Positions 1 through 5,141 of a stretch of DNA of 7,435 bases are shown here, in pieces; positions within the stretch are counted from its first letter, which is position 1, and the number at the start of each line of letters is the position of its first letter. A program made the translations under genes and the position numbers. Source of the DNA: JBDKTK01 sp039680225 (GTDB lineage Bacteria > Desulfobacterota > Syntrophia > Syntrophales > UBA4778); assembly GCA_039680225.1 (NCBI GenBank), contig JBDKTK010000329.1, positions 1-7,435 of the forward strand. The letters run 5' to 3'. A model generated the notes under the pieces. It saw nothing but the letters and a program-made list of their open reading frames with translations, was not told the origin of the DNA and did not search any database.

Positions 1-1041
1 CCGCTTTTTTCCAGCGTTATAGACCTCCTCGCCGGCCCTGAGCTTGCCCGAATATATCCTCAGGTAAGTCATCTTGCGGCCCTCGTCCATGATGACCTTG
101 AAAGCCAGGGCGCAAACCGGCTCCTTATCGGAACTGTGCCGTTCCGTTTCCCCGCCTGTCCGGGGGTCGATGCCTTTTACGGGGGGCAGGTCTTCAGGTG
201 AGGGCAGGAAATTAATGATCAAATCCAGGAGGGGCTGAACGCCCTTGTTCCGCAGCGCCGTGCCGCACACAACGGGGACTACTGCAAGGGATATCGTAGC
301 CTCCCTTATTGCCGGGATGAGGTCCCCTTCCGTAATTTCCCCGCCATCGAGGTACTTGGTCGCAATGCCGTCATTGACTTCCGCCACGGTTTCGATAAGT
401 TGTTCCCGGTATTGGCGGACCTCGGGGGCCAGATCTTCGGGGATTTCCGAAACGGTAAAACTCGCGCCCAGGTTATCTTCATCCCAGGTAACCATCTTCT
501 GGCTCAGCAAATCGAAGGCCCCCTTGAAACTGTCCTCTTTCCCGTACGGCACCTGAAGCATCAGCGGAACGGACCGGAACCTCTCCTTCATCATTTGTAT
601 GGTGCGGAAATAATCGGCCCCGATCCTGTCCATCTTGTTGATGAAAGCGACCTTGGGGACGCCGTATTTGTCCGCCTGGTGCCAGACGGTCTCGGATTGC
701 GGCTCAACGCCGTCAACAGCCGAGAAGACCACAACAGCCCCGTCCAGGACGCGCAGCGACCTTTCCACCTCGATCGTGAAATCAACGTGGCCCGGCGTAT
801 CGATTATATTGATCTCGTGATTTTTCCAGCTGCAGGTGGTAACCGCCGAGGTGATGGTGATGCCCCTTTCCTGCTCCTGGGGCATCCAGTCCATTACGGC
901 CTCGCCGTTGTGGACCTCTCCCATCCTGTGGGTCTTGCCTGTGTAATATAGGATTCGCTCGGAGAGGGTGGTCTTCCCTGCATCAATATGGGCGACAATG
1001 CCGATATTTCTTGTCCTGGATAATTTTGTTTTTGATGCCAT
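1..1041 (-). CDS. fusA: Elongation factor G, N-terminal 347 residues (3' end outside window)
   Basis: This gene encodes the ribosomal translocase EF-G, a cytoplasmic GTPase that moves tRNA and mRNA after peptide-bond formation and also acts in ribosome recycling. I translated the minus strand from the ATG at 1041; the frame stays open to the left edge. All GTPase motifs are visible: AHIDAGKT (17-24), RGIT of switch I (59-62), DTPGH (81-85), NKMD (135-138) and CGTAL at the G5 position (259-263). The G' subdomain follows NKMD, and the start of domain II is reached near residue 305. About half of a usual 690-700 residue EF-G is present. The start lacks a strong Shine-Dalgarno. The gene lies 29 bases downstream of a GerMN gene, not beside rpsL, rpsG or tuf. 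Together with unusual wording such as KTTLSERIL and DWMPQEQERG, this suggests a second EF-G paralogue rather than the str-operon copy; that subtype is inference. Confidence 0.95.
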   Translation of the reverse strand, partial: MASKTKLSRTRNIGIVAHIDAGKTTLSERILYYTGKTHRMGEVHNGEAVMDWMPQEQERGITITSAVTTCSWKNHEINIIDTPGHVDFTIEVERSLRVLDGAVVVFSAVDGVEPQSETVWHQADKYGVPKVAFINKMDRIGADYFRTIQMMKERFRSVPLMLQVPYGKEDSFKGAFDLLSQKMVTWDEDNLGASFTVSEIPEDLAPEVRQYREQLIETVAEVNDGIATKYLDGGEITEGDLIPAIREATISLAVVPVVCGTALRNKGVQPLLDLIINFLPSPEDLPPVKGIDPRTGGETERHSSDKEPVCALAFKVIMDEGRKMTYLRIYSGKLRAGEEVYNAGKKR

Positions 1042-1070
1042 TTTTCAAGACCACGAAAAGCAATGCACGC

Positions 1071-1688
1071 TCAGCCGGCCGATTGCTTGGAAACAAGGTC
1101 CATGTTGGGAGCGAAAGGATACCGCGCGTCTATATGGCCCTTGAGCGTTTCCAATTCCTTTCCATCCACCAGGATCTTCACTTTTTTCACTTCCGGAACA
1201 TTCCGGGTGATCGAATTGGTCAGGGAATAAATTGTCGCAATCTCGCTCGTGCTCCCGCCCGGATGGTGCTCGATCATGGCGCTGTCGAAGTTGACTATTG
1301 CAACGCCGTTTGAATCCACCCTGACGTTGATCAGCCTGGATTTTTCGGGAACGGTCCTGACAAGGTCCGTATGAGGGCCGTCAATGAGCGCATTGACAAC
1401 TTCCGCCACCTGTTCGGTTTGATTTCTGCCTTTCGGGATAAATCTGGTTTCAGCTGTTAAAAACCTTTCGTTGGAATCAGAAAAAAACAGGCTTGCTTTG
1501 ATCTTCTCCCTTTTGGCAATCGATTCGCCTCTGTCGGGGGAAGTCACCAGATCGGAATAGGTGAAAATAAGAAACGCCGCAATCGCGACGCCGAACAGAC
1601 CCGCAGCCACGAGCATGATCAGTTTGGCGGTCTTCTTCTTTTTCTTTGCGCTCCTCTCGGCTGTTTTCTTCTCTTTCTTTGTAGCCAT
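1071..1688 (-). CDS. GerMN-domain membrane-anchored protein
   Basis: This is a 205-residue protein with a very lysine-rich cytoplasmic start (residues 3-22), one hydrophobic segment (about 23-44) and a soluble extracytoplasmic part. From about residue 65 to 187 it looks like a GerMN (sporulation/spore germination) domain: a strand around SLFFSDSNERFL, then VAEVVNALIDGP, a strand INVRVDSNGVAIVNFD, SEIATIYSLTNSITRN and KVKILVDGKELETLKGH. GerMN domains are known from Bacillus GerM and from cell-envelope proteins of non-sporulating bacteria, where their role is poorly defined; periplasmic peptidoglycan-linked work is often assumed. A positive-inside N-terminus without a cleavage motif suggests a signal anchor. 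The ATG is preceded by a modest GAGG-type ribosome binding site. A promoter lies just upstream, and the EF-G gene follows after 29 bases, so co-transcription is likely. The family call is good; the cellular role is unknown. Confidence 0.85.
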   Translation of the reverse strand: MATKKEKKTAERSAKKKKKTAKLIMLVAAGLFGVAIAAFLIFTYSDLVTSPDRGESIAKREKIKASLFFSDSNERFLTAETRFIPKGRNQTEQVAEVVNALIDGPHTDLVRTVPEKSRLINVRVDSNGVAIVNFDSAMIEHHPGGSTSEIATIYSLTNSITRNVPEVKKVKILVDGKELETLKGHIDARYPFAPNMDLVSKQSAG

Positions 1689-1715
1689 TTGACAAACCTC
1701 GCTTAAAACTCACGT

Positions 1716-1744
1716 AACTTAGGGTATTTTTGCCACCCTGTCAA
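1716..1744 (-). promoter_or_regulatory. Sigma70-type promoter for the GerMN-EF-G pair
   Basis: Read on the minus strand, a perfect TTGACA (1739-1744) is followed after exactly 17 bases by TAAGTT (1716-1721), a 3-of-6 match to TATAAT. Transcription would start near 1709, giving a leader of about 20 bases before the GerMN ATG at 1688. The spacer begins GGGT and ends ACCC, a short inverted repeat that could be coincidental. No hairpin with a T-run separates this site from the HD gene upstream, so some readthrough into the pair is also possible. Confidence 0.55.
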
Positions 1745-1816
1745 GAGAACGGCAGTCTCGTTATCAGTGAAAATCAGGATAGTTCCGGAAACAAGCTGGG
1801 GAAGGTGAAGCGTTTA

Positions 1817-2407
1817 TCATGTCTGGCGGTTGTTGCCGTTGACCCACCAGTCGCTCTTGTCTTTGAACCACCAGTCTGAGGAATCGGTCTCAATGATGGT
1901 CTCGGCCATCTTCCTGGCGTTTTCCGTGTGGAGCCTTTTCCTGGCAAAGTTGATCCACTCCCGGCTGTACTTGTTGCCGAGGTCGCCGTATTCCTTCAGC
2001 TGGTAGATGAGGGCGAGCTGATCGGCATCATGGCAGACGAGTGATTCCCTCGTCCGGCGGGCATTGAATTCATCCATTATGGATTTTATCTCGCCGCCAA
2101 AGAACAGGGTGGCGGCAAGCTCGTCAACCGCCTTTTTTTCATCCACATTGACATACTTCTTGTTGACGTAATTCATATCGCCGGTCCGGGCTTCGGGCAG
2201 GTCATGGAGAAGGCACATCCTGACGACTTTTGCTTCATCGATTCCCTCTTCCAGCTTGCAAAGGGCATAGCCGATAAAAATCGTCCGCAGGACATGCTCG
2301 GCCACGGACTCGGAACCGGTGCCCAGGAACTGGAACCCCGACCGCGGAGTTTTCTGCAGCATTCCCACTTCAAAAATAAAATTTACGATGTCCCTCATAA
2401 TGCTCAT
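1817..2407 (-). CDS. HD-domain phosphohydrolase (YfbR / HD_3 type)
   Basis: This 196-residue protein belongs to the HD metal-dependent phosphohydrolases, closest in layout to the YfbR-like 5'-deoxynucleotidase group. The metal ligands can be read: H38 in SVAEH, H68-D69 in LLHDLPEARTGD with E72 as the probable catalytic acid, and D129 in the later HDADQL segment. Family members remove phosphate from (deoxy)nucleoside monophosphates, but the substrate here cannot be told from sequence. The C-terminus is odd: SDWW occurs twice, eight residues apart (about 177-188), and this tail lies beyond the HD core. The ATG at 2407 overlaps the stop of the small upstream gene as ATGA, with AAAGGA 9 bases ahead, so translational coupling is likely. 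A second in-frame Met at residue 4 is an alternative start. No terminator is visible after the stop. Confidence 0.88.
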   Translation of the reverse strand: MSIMRDIVNFIFEVGMLQKTPRSGFQFLGTGSESVAEHVLRTIFIGYALCKLEEGIDEAKVVRMCLLHDLPEARTGDMNYVNKKYVNVDEKKAVDELAATLFFGGEIKSIMDEFNARRTRESLVCHDADQLALIYQLKEYGDLGNKYSREWINFARKRLHTENARKMAETIIETDSSDWWFKDKSDWWVNGNNRQT

Positions 2408-2628
2408 TCTTTGATTTCCTTTAACGTCCTGACCCGGTTCGCCATCATTGACGAGACTTTCTTTATTTCCAGCTGCAGCGAGGCTATGCCTTCCGGCCTC
2501 ATCGCGGCTATTTTGTCCAGCCTTTCCTTCCAGTATTCCAGGACCGATATTTCGTTTTCCCGGACCTTCTTATCGAATTTCTTCTGGACCTCGCGCAGGA
2601 AAGCCTGGTCTTTATCGGAAACACTCAT
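2404..2628 (-). CDS. Small helical protein coupled to the HD hydrolase (hypothetical)
   Basis: This 74-residue, highly charged protein is not one I recognise. It has no cysteines, no signal peptide and no membrane segment; charged and hydrophobic residues alternate in a helical, coiled-coil-like pattern, with about 15 Lys/Arg and a similar number of acidic residues. It is supported as a real gene by an excellent ribosome binding site, AGGAGG (2634-2639) spaced 5 bases from the ATG, and by the ATGA overlap with the HD gene. The coupling suggests a physical or functional partnership with the HD protein, for example as a subunit or regulator; that is inference. A weak promoter-like pair, TTGATT (2679-2684) and TATTCA (2656-2661) with 17 bases between, lies upstream on the same strand, but the -10 match is only 3 of 6. 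Confidence 0.72.
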   Translation of the reverse strand: MSVSDKDQAFLREVQKKFDKKVRENEISVLEYWKERLDKIAAMRPEGIASLQLEIKKVSSMMANRVRTLKEIKE

Positions 2629-2699
2629 GGCGACCTCCTAATTTTGGAGTTGGATTGAATATCAAAAATCCGAATGAAAATCAAATAATTGCATTTAAA

Positions 2700-3578
2700 T
2701 CAGGTCAGGCTGAAGCGGCCGTCTTCACCACGTGCGGCAATCCCGTGCTTTTCAAGCCTTTCAAGGTGCTTCTTAATCAGGCTGCGCTCGCCGAATTCAA
2801 AGAAATACTCCGGTTCCCTGCGCCTGCCGTAGCATATCCACCGGCCCACGATCTCGTCCAGGGTGCGCGGTTCAGCAAGGTATTCCAGGAGCTTCTTTTC
2901 CCTCGTATCGATCACGCCGATATAAGCCTGCGCCAGAGCGCTGATGTCGCCCCTCATGATTTGCGCGTGAGATGATATATAGATTTGCGCATCTATTTCC
3001 AGGATCCTCCGGATCGATTCGATCGTCTGGTCTATGTCGGAAACCCTGTCTCCGTACCAGGGACCGAAACTGGTCATGTCGAGGTCGGCCAGGAAAAGTA
3101 TCCCCTCCCGGGGGAAATGGAAGCAGCAGTGCCCCGGGCTGTGGCCGGGCGTGTGGATTACCCTGAGTTGAGTCGCGCCGAATTCTATCAGGTCGCCTTC
3201 GGAAATCTCCCGGTCCGGGGGCCGCTCCCGGTAATTGAACTGGTCAATCGCCAGTTCCCTCCATGCCTGTTCGTGCCTGCGCCCGAGCAGGCCGTAATAA
3301 TCGAGAAATGAATTGATCGAAAGATAGCAGGGGAGTTCCGCGCCGTGCACAAGAAGGCCTGCATCGGGAAAAAAATTCAGGTATGTCCGGTGGTCCTCGT
3401 GGTAATGAGAGTTGATAACCATGCCGGGCTTCAGGCGGCTTATTTCCAGGAGCTCGTTTTCATCGGAACCGGGATCGATTATTGCCCTGATTTCATCGTC
3501 AATGAAAAGGGAATTGCACGACGGGTACCTGCCGTTCCGGGAACCGGGGATGAAAGTTATGCGCCCGAATTTTTCCAT
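2700..3578 (-). CDS. MBL-fold metallohydrolase with C-terminal winged-helix-like region
   Basis: This is a metallo-beta-lactamase-fold hydrolase of 292 residues from the chosen start. Numbered from that start, the metal-binding signature HYHEDH is at 58-63, followed by HTPGHSPGH with the next ligand H146, D165 in the FLADLD segment bridging the metals, and the late histidine in SSH at 204. These are the ligands of the binuclear zinc (or iron) site of glyoxalase II-like and LACTB2-like enzymes. Residues from about 225 to the end form a basic helical stretch ending in ERLEKHGIAARGEDGRFSL, which looks like the small winged-helix domain seen in LACTB2-like proteins. The substrate is unknown; thioesters, phosphodiesters and RNA are all possible. 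The reading frame also extends to a GTG at 3605, but that start has no ribosome binding site, whereas the ATG at 3578 follows GGAGG and CAGG. No cysteine-rich, flavodoxin or membrane segment is present. Confidence 0.88.
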   Translation of the reverse strand: MEKFGRITFIPGSRNGRYPSCNSLFIDDEIRAIIDPGSDENELLEISRLKPGMVINSHYHEDHRTYLNFFPDAGLLVHGAELPCYLSINSFLDYYGLLGRRHEQAWRELAIDQFNYRERPPDREISEGDLIEFGATQLRVIHTPGHSPGHCCFHFPREGILFLADLDMTSFGPWYGDRVSDIDQTIESIRRILEIDAQIYISSHAQIMRGDISALAQAYIGVIDTREKKLLEYLAEPRTLDEIVGRWICYGRRREPEYFFEFGERSLIKKHLERLEKHGIAARGEDGRFSLT

Positions 3579-3693
3579 TCCGAAACCTGCCTCCGCGGAA
3601 ATCACTTAGCAGAATAACAACGCGCCTTCAACGAATTGTTGGGCATTATTGCCGGGAATGTTCCGCGCCGGCGATTAAGGGGAGGGATTTGCC

Positions 3694-3722
3694 TTGACAT
3701 GTTCCGCTCCATCGGGTATAGA
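3694..3722 (+). promoter_or_regulatory. Sigma70-type promoter of the acyl-CoA dehydrogenase gene
   Basis: A perfect TTGACA (3694-3699) is followed after 17 bases by TATAGA (3717-3722), a 4-of-6 match with the key TATA intact. Transcription would begin near 3729 and leave a leader of about 120 bases before the ATG at 3849. The 9-base word ATGTTCCGC overlaps the end of the -35 (3699-3707) and also occurs 41 bases upstream (3658-3666), where it forms part of the palindrome GGAATGTTCC (3655-3664). This could be a repressor site, but that is conjecture. Confidence 0.7.
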
Positions 3723-3775
3723 AAATGAGTTTCTGAACCAACGTCAGGGCTCTTTCAAATTTAAAACCAAATGCG

Positions 3776-3796
3776 AGTTGCTTAGTGCAACTTTTT
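3776..3796 (+). promoter_or_regulatory. Hairpin plus T-run in the acyl-CoA dehydrogenase leader (possible attenuator)
   Basis: Arms AGTTGC (3776-3781) and GCAACT (3787-3792) pair perfectly around a 5-base loop, and a run of five T (3792-3796) follows at once. The layout matches a small intrinsic terminator lying between promoter and gene, but the 6-bp stem holds only three GC pairs, so termination would be inefficient. A four-codon reading frame (ATG at 3771, TAG at 3783-3785) overlaps the first arm, with no ribosome binding site. Regulation by attenuation is possible but unproven. Confidence 0.3.
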
Positions 3797-3848
3797 GCCA
3801 ACTGTTTGTGGCTGTTTGGATCTCACACCAAAGGGAGGTAATGGAGAT

Positions 3849-5039
3849 ATGGCATTAGATTTTAATTTCACAGAAGAACAAAAGATGCTTGAAGACAGCG
3901 TACTCAAATGGGCCAATGCGTGGCTGGAGCCGCAGATGGAACATATGTACGAAGTCGATGAAATGCCCGCAACGCTCTTCAAAGAGACGGGAAACCTTGG
4001 AATAAACGGTATTGTTTTCGAGGAGAAATACGGCGGAGCCGCATTGGGTTATGTTGAAACCCTGCTCGTATACGAGACGATCGCAAGAGTAAGCAATGCC
4101 CTTTCAATGACAGTTGGAGCCAGCCAGACCCTGTGCTTTGACAACTTCAGAAGGAACGCCACGGAAGCGCAGAAGCTTGCGGTTCTTCCCAAATCCTGTA
4201 CCGGCGAATGGATCGGCTGCCTCGGCATCACCGAGCCCAATGCCGGATCGGACGCCATGAGCATGGCTACCAAGGCCGTGAAAAAAGGCGACAAATACAT
4301 CATCAACGGCAGCAAGATCTTTATAACCAACGGCCCGGTCGCGGACTTCATGGTGTTCTACGCCAAGACAGATCCGGAAAAAGGCCCCCACGGGATTTCG
4401 ACATTCTTCTTCGAGCCCAAGAAAGCGAAAGGCTTCACCTGCGAGAAGATCAAAAAATGGGGCATGAGGACATCCCCCACCGGTTTGATCACCTTTGACG
4501 ATATGGAAATCCCCGAGACACAGCTGATCGGCGGCCTGAACAAGGGCGTCTCCGTTCTTACGAGCGGTCTGTGCACCGAGAGAATCACCCTCAGCGGCTG
4601 CACCCTCGGTTCCATGAGATCCTGCCTCGAGCTGAGCCTTAAGTATGCAAAAGAGAGAGTGCAGTTCGGAAAACCGATCGCCTCCTTCCAGTCAATCCAG
4701 GAGAAACTTGCCAATATGTACACCGGCTACCTGGCATCCAAATGGATGGCCTACAGCGCCGCATCATTCTGCGACAGCCTGTCATCCAAAGTGGGTGGGA
4801 AGGGCACCGATCTCGACCGTATGGCAGCTGCATCGCTTCTGTACTGCGGCGAGATGGGAACCAAGATCGGTCTCGATGCGATCCAGATCCACGGCGGCTA
4901 CGGCTACTGCCAGGAATACGCGGTAACCAGGCACTTCCTGGATCAAAAACTGTGGGAAATCGGCGCCGGCACATCCGAAATCCGCAGAATGATCATCGCC
5001 AGGGAGCTGATGAGAGACAACTTCGCCAGCGGCCGCTAA
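3849..5039 (+). CDS. Acyl-CoA dehydrogenase, isovaleryl-CoA dehydrogenase-like
   Basis: This flavoenzyme of 396 residues, the usual family length, oxidises an acyl-CoA to the 2,3-enoyl-CoA with FAD and passes electrons to electron-transferring flavoprotein. The N-terminal helical domain starts with LDFNFTEEQKML. The FAD/substrate signature GCLGITEPNAGSDAMSM lies at about 123-139, the beta domain around GDKYIINGSKIFITNG (147-162), and the C-terminal signatures FGKPIASFQSIQEKLA (273-288) and IQIHGGYGY (346-354) are intact. The position of the SCAD/MCAD catalytic Glu is Ala373 (GAGTSEIRR), while Glu244 in CTERITLSG sits where isovaleryl-CoA dehydrogenase has its base, which points to a branched-chain, cyclic or similar substrate. 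I chose the ATG at 3849 because GGGAGG (3833-3838) precedes it and the frame upstream is leader. No etfAB or acyl-CoA ligase is adjacent. The gene has its own promoter and a strong terminator, so it is probably monocistronic. Confidence 0.96.
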   Translation: MALDFNFTEEQKMLEDSVLKWANAWLEPQMEHMYEVDEMPATLFKETGNLGINGIVFEEKYGGAALGYVETLLVYETIARVSNALSMTVGASQTLCFDNFRRNATEAQKLAVLPKSCTGEWIGCLGITEPNAGSDAMSMATKAVKKGDKYIINGSKIFITNGPVADFMVFYAKTDPEKGPHGISTFFFEPKKAKGFTCEKIKKWGMRTSPTGLITFDDMEIPETQLIGGLNKGVSVLTSGLCTERITLSGCTLGSMRSCLELSLKYAKERVQFGKPIASFQSIQEKLANMYTGYLASKWMAYSAASFCDSLSSKVGGKGTDLDRMAAASLLYCGEMGTKIGLDAIQIHGGYGYCQEYAVTRHFLDQKLWEIGAGTSEIRRMIIARELMRDNFASGR

Positions 5040-5064
5040 TCCAAGTCGCTTGCTGAATTAAACC

Positions 5065-5096
5065 AGGCCATGGTCTTCGGACCATGGCCTTTTTTT
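5065..5096 (+). terminator. Intrinsic terminator after the acyl-CoA dehydrogenase gene
   Basis: The arms AGGCCATGGTC (5065-5075) and GACCATGGCCT (5080-5090) pair perfectly over 11 bp around TTCG, giving the very stable C(UUCG)G tetraloop in RNA. Seven T (5090-5096) follow directly. The hairpin begins 25 bases after the stop codon. There is no T-run on the opposite strand, so it acts in the plus direction only. Confidence 0.96.
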
Positions 5097-5107
5097 ATCT
5101 TTTGCCT

Positions 5108-5113
5108 TATAAT
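5108..5113 (+). promoter_or_regulatory. Candidate -10 element for the PP-loop/NFACT-R gene
   Basis: A perfect TATAAT lies 12 bases after the terminator T-run and 29 bases before the TTG start. A transcript starting near 5120 would include the GGAG ribosome binding site at 5130-5133. I see no -35 match at 16-18 bases upstream (the region is the terminator stem and T-run) and no extended TG motif, so the site is plausible, not certain. It contains the ATG at 5112, which argues against that codon as the start. Confidence 0.45.
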
Positions 5114-5141
5114 GGCGCGATTCGATTTTGGAGATACTATT

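Noticed and set aside
400..951. Open frame of 183 codons on the plus strand
   Set aside because: It lies wholly antisense to the EF-G gene, whose minus-strand translation matches every EF-G motif; the plus-strand product resembles nothing and has no convincing ribosome binding site.
1783..1790. TTCCGGAA palindrome downstream of the HD gene
   Set aside because: An 8-base palindrome without flanking symmetry, T-run or promoter relation is expected by chance in a window of this size.
2650..2673. Inverted repeat GGATT...AATCC in the gap between the MBL gene and the small gene
   Set aside because: The stem is 5 bp, AT-rich, with a 10-base loop and no T-run on the minus strand, so it is not a credible terminator and probably reflects low-complexity AT sequence.
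2656..2684. TTGATT-17-TATTCA on the minus strand as a promoter of the small-protein/HD pair
   Set aside because: The -10 matches only 3 of 6, and such pairs are frequent by chance in an AT-rich gap; mentioned under the small gene but not listed as a feature.
3579..3605. GTG at 3605 as the start of the MBL protein
   Set aside because: No Shine-Dalgarno precedes it; the ATG at 3578 has GGAGG and CAGG ahead. The nine extra residues are not needed by the fold. I keep it as a minor possibility.
2448..3617. Several plus-strand open frames across the small-protein and MBL region (for example 2448-2975 and 2985-3311)
   Set aside because: They are antisense to genes supported by metal-binding motifs or by a strong ribosome binding site, and their compositions look like reverse-frame artefacts.
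3795..3848. Upstream in-frame ATG adding 18 residues to the acyl-CoA dehydrogenase
   Set aside because: It has no ribosome binding site and starts within the hairpin T-run, whereas the ATG at 3849 has GGGAGG upstream and gives the usual family N-terminus.
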